64,000 nucleotides of DNA from an uncultured Shewanella sp. (GCF_947491715.1 NZ_CANLKR010000005.1:62001-126000); one strand, 5' to 3'. Counted from the first letter of the stretch, positions 29,301 through 37,693 are shown. Translations and numbers: made by a program. The notes: generated by a model from the letters alone, not told the origin.

Positions 29301-30880
29301 ACTTGAGTTTCACGATTATGCTGACTCCAACGCTTTTCATCTTGACTTTCAAATAAAAAATACTTGGACAAAAAAGACGGCCCAGTATTTTTCACTTCCT
29401 CGCCTTTCTCTTCAAGACTGTGATTATCCACCTTGGCAAAGTACAAGCCCAAACGGGTCGATGCCACAACCCATTCACCATCTGTCTGTAAATCATAAAT
29501 ATGGCTTCCCTCGAGTAATGGCTCATTGTGATAATGAAATAAAGCATTCCCCGTCAACCAATATCGACCTTCATCAGTCGAGTAATAAAGCCCTTTTATT
29601 GTGCCCACAAAAAGAATATGTCGCTGACCACCATCACGATACTTCAGAGTCAATGCCGTCATACAGCTAACCGTTACGTTAGGTAACAGACCCGGCACAA
29701 TGTGTTTTTTTACCTCTTTGTCTAATGGAGTATTGCCACGTATCACATTCCATGTTTCTCCCTCATCATAAGAGCTCAATAAGTAACCTTGGGCCCCTCC
29801 GGTATAAATGCCTCCATCGTGCTCGAGTAAAAAAAGCAAGGCTCTATTCACCAACTTGTTACTGACTTTGTGCCAAGTCTGACCTTTATCGAAAGAATCA
29901 TACATGCCAGATGACCCCACAACTAAGAGTTTTCCCGACAATAAAGTAACGATACCGTATACCGTCATTTGAGGATATTGAGCGACCTCTCGCCAACTTG
30001 ATGCCTCTGCAGTATCACGTATTGCGATACTGCTAAAACACTTCGCATATTGTGATTGTTGTTTAGGGGTTAATGAGGACCAATCAGAGGCATCATGGCC
30101 CAAAATAGCATAATTTTCAGACATTAATACCAGTCTAGGATTGCATATTTTGCCCGTTTGATTGGGGGCTAACACACTATTCCAAACAAGCAATACGCCG
30201 TCTTCTTTCAATTTAATGATCTCTTTTACGACAACAAAAAAGTTAACTGGCTCTCCATTTAATGTACCCGAAATCCAAATATGGGTATTTTTTTTAATGA
30301 TAAATAAAGGCTTTTTAACATGGCAAAAAGATGAAGACGTTAACAAACTTCGACTCTCTGTAATGGGCTGAATGGGTGCTAAAGACAAGGTATTCCAATC
30401 CGGCTTGCCAATATAGGTTTCTATGGTTTCAAAGGTAATTGGCTGTCCGCCCTGAGGAATATTTTGCGCTCGAGTCCCTTTAGGAATAACATATTGCTGA
30501 CGTTGACTATCCTGACTTAAGGTAAAAGCCAGCCAGGTTTTTGCCGATAGCGCATGAGGCCTTTGGTAGCCAATTTCAGCTATCAGTTGCTCCACAGAAA
30601 AAGACTCTGTTGCAGTATTTAAGTAACCTTCTTGAGCAATTTTTTCTTGATAGAAAGACAATACTTCAAGCACCGCGGCCCAAGAATGATATAACCCATT
30701 TAGAAAATTGCCATGATCAGATAAATCAACTCCAGCAAGTGGATTTTGTCCTTTAAATTTACCATCTGGATGACGGTAATCTAATGTGGCTCGCTTCATG
30801 TCGGTTACAAAACTTGAAAAATGACCCGGACGAGCAGCCAAAGTACGTAGCTGAGTGCTTTTATCCAGAAAATCACTCAT
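26303..30880 (-). CDS. Large baseplate-J-type wedge protein with inserted BNR repeats
   Basis: 1525 residues, about twice a usual baseplate-J protein. The first 200 residues (MSDFLDKSTQLRTLAARPGH; LAGVDLSDHGNFLNGLYHSW; AVLEVLSFYQEKIAQEGYLN) and the C-terminal 400 (FGDGIHGRIPQTGIENVFAH, GGGAKGNLPVGAI, NPLPCEGGADP) match the putative baseplate assembly family. Between, residues about 300-640 carry sialidase-type Asp-box repeats: YDSFDKGQTWHKV, LSSYDEGETWNVI, YYSTDEGRYWL. These form beta-propellers, so a propeller seems inserted into the wedge protein, perhaps for surface binding. The residue at 1400-1430 is Asp/Gly/Lys-rich and low in complexity. Starts at the stop of the 783-residue gene. Confidence 0.75.
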   Translation of the reverse strand: MSDFLDKSTQLRTLAARPGHFSSFVTDMKRATLDYRHPDGKFKGQNPLAGVDLSDHGNFLNGLYHSWAAVLEVLSFYQEKIAQEGYLNTATESFSVEQLIAEIGYQRPHALSAKTWLAFTLSQDSQRQQYVIPKGTRAQNIPQGGQPITFETIETYIGKPDWNTLSLAPIQPITESRSLLTSSSFCHVKKPLFIIKKNTHIWISGTLNGEPVNFFVVVKEIIKLKEDGVLLVWNSVLAPNQTGKICNPRLVLMSENYAILGHDASDWSSLTPKQQSQYAKCFSSIAIRDTAEASSWREVAQYPQMTVYGIVTLLSGKLLVVGSSGMYDSFDKGQTWHKVSNKLVNRALLFLLEHDGGIYTGGAQGYLLSSYDEGETWNVIRGNTPLDKEVKKHIVPGLLPNVTVSCMTALTLKYRDGGQRHILFVGTIKGLYYSTDEGRYWLTGNALFHYHNEPLLEGSHIYDLQTDGEWVVASTRLGLYFAKVDNHSLEEKGEEVKNTGPSFLSKYFLFESQDEKRWSQHNRETQVYAAINIKTDKGRSTLFATRDEVYQLEEGHLVTISEGVLRTLDTRIPRVHGFLQQQDTIYMATELGVYVARNNTYQWQLDSQIHLYTLPDPQCWEAALKAGHLPEDGADNLLLFGFPISNAATVREGDKDGLWLIEEPDAAAIYIERQDDSLVLTTMSWADNKTASSVNSESSSKRPQKCEQVTSIGTIHAVSDVISTLVHGQALPASWHSVFEHVGLEISQKAQVVSQAGKPSWLIQDDVQQIDFFIEFCEEKLQISRLGKTYSIAAMSNKHLLSGGAPLSVIPSHWPDFWLCSNTLPLSHKKAAITAGETLLLKQTTPRGLQKQVTVASVSDESMTALGKRAVVMRVQTQEAEFTQFDRLSTEVFAGDCPLELSPIALKAQVLQGDGGLRLVGHLAAIPTGHKVAVVGRRALLQLSKAPVKDALTPWVLKGLDHDGQEVVLSRQQLFSFMLKAQDVARLVAQELTAELIKCFVSKGIVLDDSVSIQTAGNQYWLLTQAVGEYYYLQLDDETKKVNVYAEYAFPVIEITPKSWMIAANETLAVEKDQTITASWLGADKTSNQCSELLEVSECYDLERETYIRFTTPFVHYYDVSTVQFFGNLVPAVHGETVQKELIATTALGQPFQRYQLHRSPLTIYQDEQGELHHLLNIEMRLSGSRERHSSVSEKWQQTSDILHSGSHQRHYEVNINGKGKTEILFGDGIHGRIPQTGIENVFAHYRFGGGAKGNLPVGAIKLLRNKPLGVKSVFNPLPCEGGADPVVAGSLRERAPQSLHFQNVIISSDDCLQHARQYAGVFQATLTSLIDKHQPIWVICIDTPDLLIKEKRQLAKELTASINAILSHPVVVKVVLARVRYFYVSAQVWVKNLSTCPNIADELSQFLANDYLNNSHSLGKDIDVAHVTARLQAHSAVSGVLVTELGFDSHDSSVDKSHGDKSDANEGGVDEEVGRKSAGLGNTAKVMPLLPASPVMVNDIGEILGEERLLTREALVSITLGDAS

Positions 30881-33231
30881 TAGCTCCTCCCTTTAGTTAA
30901 TGTAAAACTCACCTCACTCTGCCTGCCCTGACTGGCAAAACAGATCACTTGATGTGGTTTAGGTACAATGACAGTTTCCACAAAATCAATACCATTGCTG
31001 CCGATATAGTGCGGTAATGTTTGAAAGGCACTCAATTGTACATTTTCAACGCCCTCAATATTGAGTAAGGTTTCCAAGATCTCACTGGCATACAAAGGCG
31101 TGCCAAAACTAAAACGTTCTGGGGCAAATATGCCCATTTGTGCATCATCGCTTAAGTGTAGGGTTAATCCTTGATGTAAAGCGGGCATGGAATGGCCTGC
31201 AGCAACGGTAATATTGACGCTCATTTTAAGTAATAGTGGAGAAAAAAGATGAATAACCACTCTCTGATTTAATACTTTATAACGCTCAAACTGCTGCATA
31301 AAATAAGGAATGACCTCCTCTAGATTAGCTTCGTTTCTGGGATGAAGGTAAAAATAATAAACCTCATGGCTACCACTCCATGCTTTTTCAAAACACACAT
31401 TTTCCACGCGATTATCGGCTAACATCAAATCGATATAATCCTGAGAAAGCACCAAATTGAGTCTTTGCCTATGTTGAACGGGCGCAGCCAATTTTATTGC
31501 TTGAGCACTGTGTTTAGAGCGACTATCACCCACAGGGTGTAAGTTCTTAATCTCAGTCACCGCTTCGATTGCGATATCCAAATGCTCAGGCAAATAAACT
31601 TGGTTAATTTTGCCCGCCGCAATTTGATGATCTTTATTCGGAGTAATTCGACAACTGGCATAAAAATAGTTAAAGATATTAGGAAAAGCCCCAAACAAAC
31701 CATCACCAAATCGCAATTCAGCCATACCTTGATGTTCGTCCAAAACCACATGCTTAGCATTTGGCGTGCTATCAAGAAAGTCAGTGACGTTTGTCCAATA
31801 TTGATTTGGTAGAACACCATTGCAAAATGATTCAGGATCAACGGACACTTGCGATTCTATTACCTGTAATTGAGGCGTAGCGGTCACTGACGATTGCTTA
31901 ATGCCATCACTGGCTGCCTCATTATTAAATTGAGTAACATCCAATCGATTGCCATGAACAAGGTGAGTGTGGCTGAGCTGCGCAAAATATTGCGCATTGC
32001 GCAAATATAACGTGAGCTTCTCAAAGGGTAATGTTTCTCCTCGATCCACCAGCAACACATTTGCACACAAATAGCTTGTCTGTGCCTGCCAGGACTCAAT
32101 TAGCGCATCATGAGCATACCAATACAGTTGAGTGTAAGCCTGCTCTGATAAAGGATCAGTATGATAAACCCCCTCTTGCATGAGTCTCACCACTTGAGGA
32201 GAGGATTGTAATTGATTGTCCATTAAAGCAACCAATTGCCCTTTTTTTATGTTAATTTTTCCTTTTACCGCCAATGTTTGGCAACCTTTGGGGATGACAT
32301 AGTCTTGTATGCCAAAATCATAGGGAATGAGGTGATTATACTCAGGTAGGCAATGTGCTTCATCCATGGCTTCAAAGACCACTTCCTTACCCCCTTGGCG
32401 ATCTTGATATTCAAATAGACTCAAAACGGGGCATTGTTCATCACCACCACAAAAAAACAAACTGCGCGGGGGCAAAGTGATTGCAGCATCCACCAACACA
32501 GTCACCCAAGCTCGCGCCGTCGTATTTTTTTCAATGGCGTAATCCAATAAACGGCAATGCCTTTGCAACGATAAATCAAACCGCGCTGTGCTTAAATAAG
32601 CTTCGGTTGCCACCGCATCTTGTTTATAGCTGAGCATGTCCCCTGTATAGGCCAACACTTCAGTCAACATCACCATCATGTCTGCAGCATTCCGATCTCG
32701 CCAATCTGGAATGTTATGGGTCAGTTCTGTTTCAATGAGTTGCTTGAACGTATCATAATCTTTGGCTCTGTAATCCAGTCGTGGCACTGCAGATAAATTC
32801 GCTGTCGATAAACGGTCCTCCGATTGTTGATTGAAATGGCTCTTCACTTCTGCCGCACGAAAGAAAGGATCGATATCATCACTTAACACAGTGATCTTAA
32901 TGTATGCCTCTCGCTGAGTCGGCAAAGGCGGATCGAGCTTGAGTTTGAGGTAAAACGCCTCTTCGACATATTCAACATCAAAAGTCAGAGTTTGTTTAAC
33001 CCCAGCATATAAAAGCTCGACGATAATGTTATTGGGATCTAAACGGGGTAATGTCTTTGAAGAAGCTCCTCCCCCCGCTAGGTTTAATGCGGGTTTAATA
33101 AAATACAGCTCAAGACATGTCTCATCCTTAACCAGAATGTAATCAAGGCCATTAATGACAGCATGTTGCTGAATGAGTTGGCGACGTTGACTCAAGTCAA
33201 GCGCACTTTGTGCTGGACGATATTGGTTCAT
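30880..33231 (-). CDS. Baseplate-J-type wedge protein (Afp11-like)
   Basis: 783 residues of the putative baseplate assembly family. Diagnostic parts: RLDYRAKDYDTFKQLIETEL, NIPDWRDRNAADMMVMLTEV, LAYTGDMLSYKQDAVATEAY, LSTARFDLSLQRHCRLLDYA (the wedge core), ELRFGDGLFGAFPNIFNYF and DNRVENVCFEKAW. It forms baseplate wedges around the hub. Overlaps gp25 upstream by 4 bp and abuts the 1525-residue wedge gene downstream, the canonical order gp25 then J proteins. Confidence 0.82.
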   Translation of the reverse strand: MNQYRPAQSALDLSQRRQLIQQHAVINGLDYILVKDETCLELYFIKPALNLAGGGASSKTLPRLDPNNIIVELLYAGVKQTLTFDVEYVEEAFYLKLKLDPPLPTQREAYIKITVLSDDIDPFFRAAEVKSHFNQQSEDRLSTANLSAVPRLDYRAKDYDTFKQLIETELTHNIPDWRDRNAADMMVMLTEVLAYTGDMLSYKQDAVATEAYLSTARFDLSLQRHCRLLDYAIEKNTTARAWVTVLVDAAITLPPRSLFFCGGDEQCPVLSLFEYQDRQGGKEVVFEAMDEAHCLPEYNHLIPYDFGIQDYVIPKGCQTLAVKGKINIKKGQLVALMDNQLQSSPQVVRLMQEGVYHTDPLSEQAYTQLYWYAHDALIESWQAQTSYLCANVLLVDRGETLPFEKLTLYLRNAQYFAQLSHTHLVHGNRLDVTQFNNEAASDGIKQSSVTATPQLQVIESQVSVDPESFCNGVLPNQYWTNVTDFLDSTPNAKHVVLDEHQGMAELRFGDGLFGAFPNIFNYFYASCRITPNKDHQIAAGKINQVYLPEHLDIAIEAVTEIKNLHPVGDSRSKHSAQAIKLAAPVQHRQRLNLVLSQDYIDLMLADNRVENVCFEKAWSGSHEVYYFYLHPRNEANLEEVIPYFMQQFERYKVLNQRVVIHLFSPLLLKMSVNITVAAGHSMPALHQGLTLHLSDDAQMGIFAPERFSFGTPLYASEILETLLNIEGVENVQLSAFQTLPHYIGSNGIDFVETVIVPKPHQVICFASQGRQSEVSFTLTKGRS

Positions 33232-33578
33232 CGTGTAAACACAACCTCTTTCGCCTGATCACCAACAAAGGGTAAGTAACGAATAAGAATATCTAACTGG
33301 CTCTCATGAGCCGTAATATTCACCGCTTGTAATTGCATCAAATGACCCAAATATTTTTGCAATTCAATTTGGATCATCGATTGCTTTACCGATAACATTT
33401 CAGCTTGTATAGAGCCAAAAACTAATAGCTGTACACCACAACCAAATTCAGGTCGGTTCACTCTTTCACCAGGAATAGTGAACAAAATTTGCTCCATCAT
33501 ATCCCGTAGGTGTTTATCATCATCCGCTTCTTGGATATGCCCATATTGATTAATTTGAAATGGAAAGCTCTTATGCAT
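33228..33578 (-). CDS. gp25/gpW-like baseplate wedge protein
   Basis: 116 residues from the ATG at 33578 (MHKSFPFQINQYGHIQEADD); a TTG seven codons upstream is rejected because the Shine-Dalgarno AGGGAGAAG lies in between. Family motif: LRDMMEQILFTIPGERVNRP, EFGCGVQLLVFG. T4 gp25 homologues connect wedge proteins to the sheath through a handshake with the sheath C-terminus. Encoded directly upstream of the wedge gene with a 4 bp overlap. Confidence 0.88.
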   Translation of the reverse strand: MHKSFPFQINQYGHIQEADDDKHLRDMMEQILFTIPGERVNRPEFGCGVQLLVFGSIQAEMLSVKQSMIQIELQKYLGHLMQLQAVNITAHESQLDILIRYLPFVGDQAKEVVFTR

Positions 33579-33599
33579 ATTCACTGCTTCTCCCTGCAA

Positions 33600-33873
33600 T
33601 TACTCAGTCTGTTCGATGAAATCCCCGTACTATTGGCTGAACGACAATGATTAATACATCATCTTTATTTCCAAACAGTCACTTTTTAATTGTTTTTTCT
33701 GAACACTTCCCAACACTAAGCCCCTGAGTTGAAATTATCCGCTATTGAGTTTAATTTCTAACCTAAATCGATATGTCGATTACCTGATATTGCATGGGTT
33801 TTCGCTGCTTAAAGTAAAAACCCAGCCTTTAAAAACGTTGACTTAAGCACTTAAATGACTAACGCCTTAAATC
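33600..33873. other. Intergenic gap inside the eCIS operon, with hairpin
   Basis: About 270 bp between the spike and gp25 genes, unusual in an otherwise tightly packed operon. It contains GGGTTTT at 33800 and AAAACCC about 20 bp away, a stem-loop in the transcript, without a following T-run. It may be a processing or attenuation site, or an eroded junction duplication. Confidence 0.4.
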
Positions 33874-34878
33874 CTAAATGACCAAGGGCTGCTGGCCATC
33901 AATGAGTAAATCACCTGTGACTTCCACTGCCCCAGTAATGGCGATGCCAACCGAGGTAATTTCAGTGGCCCCCACCGCGGTGACCGCACAATCTGCTCCT
34001 GCCGTCACTTCACAAGCCAGCCCAGCCGTTATTGCGCAATCTAATCCTGCGGTGACTTCACAGGCGGCACCCGCCGTTACAGCGACATCTGCGCCTCCTG
34101 TCACTTCGCAGGCACCGCCACCAGTAATAGCAACATCTCCTCCTCCGGTCACTTCAACAGCCCCACCTGCGGTGACAGCAACATCGGCACCAGCTGTTAT
34201 CTCTATTGCTGCTCCCGCTTCAGCTGAAATATCCGCCCCCGCTGACAATTCCATTGCCCCGCCCGCTTCAACAGAAATATCTGCGCCAGCATTCAGCTCC
34301 ATGGCTGCGCCCGCTTCCGCACTAATGTCAGCACCTGCCGATGCTTCTATGCCTTCTTCAGCAGTCAAGGTAATGTCGCCTGTTGTGGCCGAGATAGTGG
34401 TAGTGGTCATATCAATGCTGGACTCAGGTATGGTGATCTGAATGCCTTCGGCATCAAACTTCATGGTACAGATATCATCCACACAATCAGGCTCAGACAT
34501 TAATGTCATCCCCCCAACTTCAGGTAAGTCATTTAAAATAAAAGTGTTAAATTCCGTTTTAAACACTTTCGTTTCTGGCGGAGACTCTAAAGGAACTTCA
34601 CCCTCTCCCCAAAAACAGCCCACCCAAATCGGGTAATTAGGATCACCACCTTCAAACTCAACCCACACATTCGCGCCAATAGGTGGCATGGCATAAAACC
34701 CCACTTGAGGCCCTGCATAAGGAATACAAGGCATTGCCCAATTAGATGCATTGGCAGGCACCGATGGCACATTAATCAATAAACGTCCCATCACCATAGG
34801 ATCGACATTGTCCACCACGTTACCGCGATACTTGCCAAAAAACTTGCCTCGAACATTACCCACATTGGTACTATTCAT
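33874..34878 (-). CDS. gp5/VgrG-like central spike protein
   Basis: 334 residues. Residues 10-95 form an OB-fold as in phage gpV/gp5: GKYRGNVVDNVDPMVMGRLL, MPCIPYAGPQVGFYAMPPIG, ANVWVEFEGGDPNYPIWVGC. Residues 182-309 are eight exact-length 16-residue repeats (GADISAEAGAAMELNA type) and a shortened ninth, which should fold into a trimeric beta-helical needle. No PAAR domain is fused, and no PAAR gene is visible in the operon. It forms the membrane-piercing spike on the hub. The start is preceded by three minigenes that copy its first 15-30 codons. Confidence 0.85.
   Translation of the reverse strand: MNSTNVGNVRGKFFGKYRGNVVDNVDPMVMGRLLINVPSVPANASNWAMPCIPYAGPQVGFYAMPPIGANVWVEFEGGDPNYPIWVGCFWGEGEVPLESPPETKVFKTEFNTFILNDLPEVGGMTLMSEPDCVDDICTMKFDAEGIQITIPESSIDMTTTTISATTGDITLTAEEGIEASAGADISAEAGAAMELNAGADISVEAGGAMELSAGADISAEAGAAIEITAGADVAVTAGGAVEVTGGGDVAITGGGACEVTGGADVAVTAGAACEVTAGLDCAITAGLACEVTAGADCAVTAVGATEITSVGIAITGAVEVTGDLLIDGQQPLVI
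33952..34335 (-). repeat. Eight 48 bp tandem repeats coding the spike needle
   Basis: In-frame tandem repeats inside the spike gene, consensus protein unit GADxAxxAGxAxExTA. The first three copies keep GADIS and MEL; later copies diverge to GADVAVTAGGAVEVTG and GLDCAITAGLACEVTA, so the array is old and constrained. The antisense strand is also open because of the repeat composition. Confidence 0.9.
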
Positions 34879-34967
34879 AAGACATTTTCCACCACGTTAC
34901 CGCAGCACTTGCAAAAAAGCTGACCAAAGAACTTACCTCGAATATTACCCACATTGGTACTATTCAT
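34875..34967 (-). CDS. Junction minigene A3 (30 aa)
   Basis: MNSTNVGNIRGKFFG copies the first 15 residues of the spike; then QLFCKCCGNVVENVL. Its stop overlaps the spike start (ATGA). The last residues resemble the end of the hub protein (AMENLV). It has its own ATG in a context identical to the spike's. Unknown whether it is translated. Confidence 0.5.
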   Translation of the reverse strand: MNSTNVGNIRGKFFGQLFCKCCGNVVENVL

Positions 34968-35056
34968 AAGACATTGTCCATCACGTTACCGCAGCACTTG
35001 CAAAAAAGCTGACCAAAGAACTTGCCTCGAATATTGCCCACATTGGTACTATTCAT
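34964..35056 (-). CDS. Junction minigene A2 (30 aa)
   Basis: MNSTNVGNIRGKFFGQLFCK then CCGNVMDNVL. Nearly identical to A3 and exactly the same length (93 nt including stop); overlaps A3 by ATGA. The unit repeats with an 89 bp period, which is not a multiple of three, so the frame is kept only because of the overlaps. Confidence 0.5.
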   Translation of the reverse strand: MNSTNVGNIRGKFFGQLFCKCCGNVMDNVL

Positions 35057-35181
35057 AAGACATTGTCCATCGCTGATACATTGGCTGACAGATCGACATT
35101 GTCCACCACATTTCCGCAGCACTTGCAAAAAAGCTGACCAAAGAACGTGCCTCGAATATTGCCAACATTGGTATTATTCAT
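35053..35181 (-). CDS. Junction minigene A1 (42 aa)
   Basis: Directly follows the hub gene with an ATGA overlap. Starts MNNTNVGNIRGTFFGQLFCK and ends NVSAMDNVL, where SAMDNVL matches the hub's C-terminal TAMENLV. So its head derives from the spike gene and its tail from the hub gene, the signature of a duplicated hub-spike junction. Confidence 0.5.
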   Translation of the reverse strand: MNNTNVGNIRGTFFGQLFCKCCGNVVDNVDLSANVSAMDNVL

Positions 35182-36326
35182 ACTAGGTTCTCCATCGCTG
35201 TCACCACAGTGCTACCCAAGCCTTCCCTTTGTACTGTTAGCTGCTGCTTATACTTTCCTTCGCTAATACTGTGCTGCACGCCAGAGACATAATAATTGCC
35301 ATCGAAGCTAAAGCCTGCTCCTCTGATACACACCACACAAGGGGGGTCAATCACAAAGCCATATCTGATGGTATCCACTGTAATTTGCCCGGATAGCACT
35401 TTGTCAGTAGAGCGATTCACACTTTGTTGGGCCAATTCTTCACCCGCTATCGCACCGTTAGTAGGGTCCGTATACAATACATTTCTTACATAAGGATCAT
35501 TGGTCAAAATGGGATCTTCAACCGCCATAGGGACAGGCCTGATAGCCTCAAGTATCTCAACCGGAACGGGTTCATCTTCAGTCCCATCTTCTTCTAACAT
35601 ACCGCTTACCGTTTGTGGCAGCGTCGCATCATAGGTTAAGTTAATATCATCCACATTAGTCGACGGCCCCATATTGACATTTAGCGGCGCACCTTCAGTA
35701 TGAAAACTCGTGGGAAGTCCAAAATAAAAGGTATTTTCCATCGGCACAGTAGGGCGTACTCGATACACAAAACCGGCCAAATTCGCATAGTATTCAATCA
35801 CACTTAAATCAGTCCCATTTTGAATACGAGTGCGCTCTTCGGGCTCCCAAACGGGAATAACCACAGGTTCCAGCTCAGGGAGCACACCATATTCAGCGTA
35901 TTTTTCCACTCGTGACAACACAATTTCATCCACTGTCATCGAAGGAAATTCAAAAAACTCTTCTTTCAAATCCATTCGACTTAACAGATCTTCTCCGGTA
36001 ATGGACAAGGTGCCTGAACCAGAGCCGTTAGTATAATTAAACTCCACGTTGGTAATAAAACCATCAATTAACACCGTAGGAATGGCATTGATCATCACAG
36101 AAATAATCACTCGATTATTGGTTTTCAGCAGATCTGTCATCAACAAGGGATAATCCGGCGTCATCACGCCCTCTCGGTCTGCATTAAGAGACAGTTGAAA
36201 TGTGGATTTCCCCCTATCCATCAGCGACACAGAAACCGATTGAATCGCCTCGGTGATCAGCAAAGGTGCTGGCAGCGCAACCATAGGCCCTATCAATAAA
36301 CTCAGCTGTATCCCTGCGTTCATCAA
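35178..36326 (-). CDS. gpD/gp27-like baseplate hub protein
   Basis: 382 residues related to phage late-control D (gpD) and the hub half of VgrG. Supporting text: NRVIISVMINAIPTVLIDGF ITN, GSGSGTLSITGEDLLSRMDL, DLSVIEYYANLAGFVYRVRP and the C-terminal YYVSGVQHSISEGKYKQQLT VQREGLGS. It forms the trimeric hub that carries the spike. It overlaps the preceding 96-residue gene by 4 bp and is followed by minigenes A1-A3, then the spike. Confidence 0.82.
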   Translation of the reverse strand: MMNAGIQLSLLIGPMVALPAPLLITEAIQSVSVSLMDRGKSTFQLSLNADREGVMTPDYPLLMTDLLKTNNRVIISVMINAIPTVLIDGFITNVEFNYTNGSGSGTLSITGEDLLSRMDLKEEFFEFPSMTVDEIVLSRVEKYAEYGVLPELEPVVIPVWEPEERTRIQNGTDLSVIEYYANLAGFVYRVRPTVPMENTFYFGLPTSFHTEGAPLNVNMGPSTNVDDINLTYDATLPQTVSGMLEEDGTEDEPVPVEILEAIRPVPMAVEDPILTNDPYVRNVLYTDPTNGAIAGEELAQQSVNRSTDKVLSGQITVDTIRYGFVIDPPCVVCIRGAGFSFDGNYYVSGVQHSISEGKYKQQLTVQREGLGSTVVTAMENLV

Positions 36327-36613
36327 CGATTACTGCCATTGGTTGGCACGCGGATGATTTGACCTTTTTTCTCCAATTCTATCGGGCTAAAGACATTATT
36401 GGCATCGGCAAATTTCCATGACAACTTCGCATTGCCCAACGCCGAATAACTCACTTGGTCGATACGTTTCCCTTCAGAAATAATGGTCATCACAGACGGT
36501 ACAGTATCGGCACCTTTAATAAAACGCCTCGCCTTATAAATGATATCGCTACCATCGGGTAAGGTTTCTTGCCTGTCTGCAATAAAATAATAGCGGCTGT
36601 CTTTTTTAAACAT
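36323..36613 (-). CDS. Small LysM/gp53-like baseplate protein
   Basis: 96 residues: IIYKARRFIKGADTVPSVMT, RIDQVSYSALGNAKLSWKFA, DANNVFSPIELEKKGQIIRV P. The pattern D-x-VS-x-x-x-G-x-x-x-x-W-x-x-A-D-A-N-N is that of LysM-like or T4 gp53-like modules used in contractile baseplates. In other eCIS a LysM domain is fused to the tube-baseplate adaptor; here it is a separate gene after the adaptor. AAGGAG precedes the ATG. Confidence 0.65.
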   Translation of the reverse strand: MFKKDSRYYFIADRQETLPDGSDIIYKARRFIKGADTVPSVMTIISEGKRIDQVSYSALGNAKLSWKFADANNVFSPIELEKKGQIIRVPTNGSNR

Positions 36614-36738
36614 ATTGGCTCCTTATTCTTATCAGGTTTTGGACTCAGCACTAGGACCGACTCTTCTTTGATGGCTAAATGCACACATCATCACCAAATC
36701 TGCATCACTAAATCTGCATCACCAAAGTGCAATAGGCC

Positions 36739-37380
36739 CTAGGGAATAATGGCCCCTGTTACCCCAATTGCCCCTTGTGCCAGCGGGGCAATTTGTTCCA
36801 TTTTTTGTTGATAAACAATATATTGTTGGTAAGCCTGATTCATCGCTGAGACATCATTACAATTCAGTACTCTCATTGTGAGCGCAATCGTGGCTCGAAT
36901 AGGGTTTAAATGCGCATCAAATAGCTCTTCTGTCACCGAGAACTGAGTGACTTTCACGGGTAACACTCTGGCTTGTCCCCATACAAAAAAAAGATTCGGC
37001 GTGGCCAGAGGAGCAATTTCCATGACCCCCGTCGCCAACATAGCTTGAGTCGATAACAAATCGCTCGTACTGGGGGTTAACAGCAACTCCAATGCAGCTA
37101 ATTGCGCATAAACACCGTGCTGTACTTCAGTGGATGCATCCTTATTCAGGCCTGTTGAAGCATCAAACTCAATGGACACATTAATGGTTTGTGTCGGTGG
37201 CCCTTTATACATAATGGCTAAAGTTCTATCCTGTTCCTCTCCACCTGACACATTTGGCGTTAAGCTTCTTTGCATACTGGCAGGGTTATATTGAAAGGGG
37301 ATCACCTTAGTACTCCCCATTACAGAGGAAGCGACTAACGCACCTTTAAATAAACTGGTTCCATTACTTGTTATTGCCAT
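36739..37380 (-). CDS. CIS tube-baseplate adaptor (Afp7/Pvc7-like N-terminal domain)
   Basis: 213 residues from the ATG at 37380 (MAITSNGTSLFKGALVASSV), with AAGGGAG 5 nt upstream; the longer frame from 37434 overlaps the previous gene needlessly. Contains VIPFQYNPASMQRSLTPNVS, PTQTINVSIEFDASTGL and NLFFVWGQARVLPVKVTQFS, typical of the CIS tube/LysM adaptor family that joins the inner tube to the hub. It overlaps the 109-residue gene by 17 bp. Confidence 0.75.
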   Translation of the reverse strand: MAITSNGTSLFKGALVASSVMGSTKVIPFQYNPASMQRSLTPNVSGGEEQDRTLAIMYKGPPTQTINVSIEFDASTGLNKDASTEVQHGVYAQLAALELLLTPSTSDLLSTQAMLATGVMEIAPLATPNLFFVWGQARVLPVKVTQFSVTEELFDAHLNPIRATIALTMRVLNCNDVSAMNQAYQQYIVYQQKMEQIAPLAQGAIGVTGAIIP

Positions 37381-37693
37381 GGATCTCCCTTTCAGTTTGT
37401 TTTGCAAGTAGTTGCGACACAAGATCGTGAGCAATATTAAAATACTCCCGCATACTAGGATCCAGTACGCCGATGGGCTCCTTGGCCAATATCATTTGCA
37501 TCAATTGCATGATTTGTCGCTGACCATAAAGGCCAATATCTGAAGGAAGATCGATTTGCTCAATATGATAATGTGTCACTTGCTTAGCACTCGCTGATGA
37601 AGATAATGACGATGCTTTAGCTTTAGGCCGCCAATCGACTCTGGGGCGAATTGTTGGACGGATCCTCGATTGATTGAAATACCTTACATTCAT
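37364..37693 (-). CDS. Small eCIS protein, unknown (109 aa)
   Basis: 109 residues from the ATG at 37693 (MNVRYFNQSRIRPTIRPRVD), preceded by GGAGATCCAAGG. Basic N-terminal 40 residues, Ser-rich linker, then helical LYGQRQIMQLMQMILAKEPIG and a C-terminal helix. No family recognised. Its position between ATPase and adaptor suggests an assembly or minor structural protein. The head of this gene is copied in minigenes B1 and B2. Confidence 0.6.
   Translation of the reverse strand: MNVRYFNQSRIRPTIRPRVDWRPKAKASSLSSSASAKQVTHYHIEQIDLPSDIGLYGQRQIMQLMQMILAKEPIGVLDPSMREYFNIAHDLVSQLLAKQTEREIHGNNK

Noticed and set aside
33878..34441. 187-codon ORF on the plus strand
   Set aside because: Antisense to the spike repeat array; its Ser/Ala/Pro-rich repeated product is a by-product of the repeat composition.
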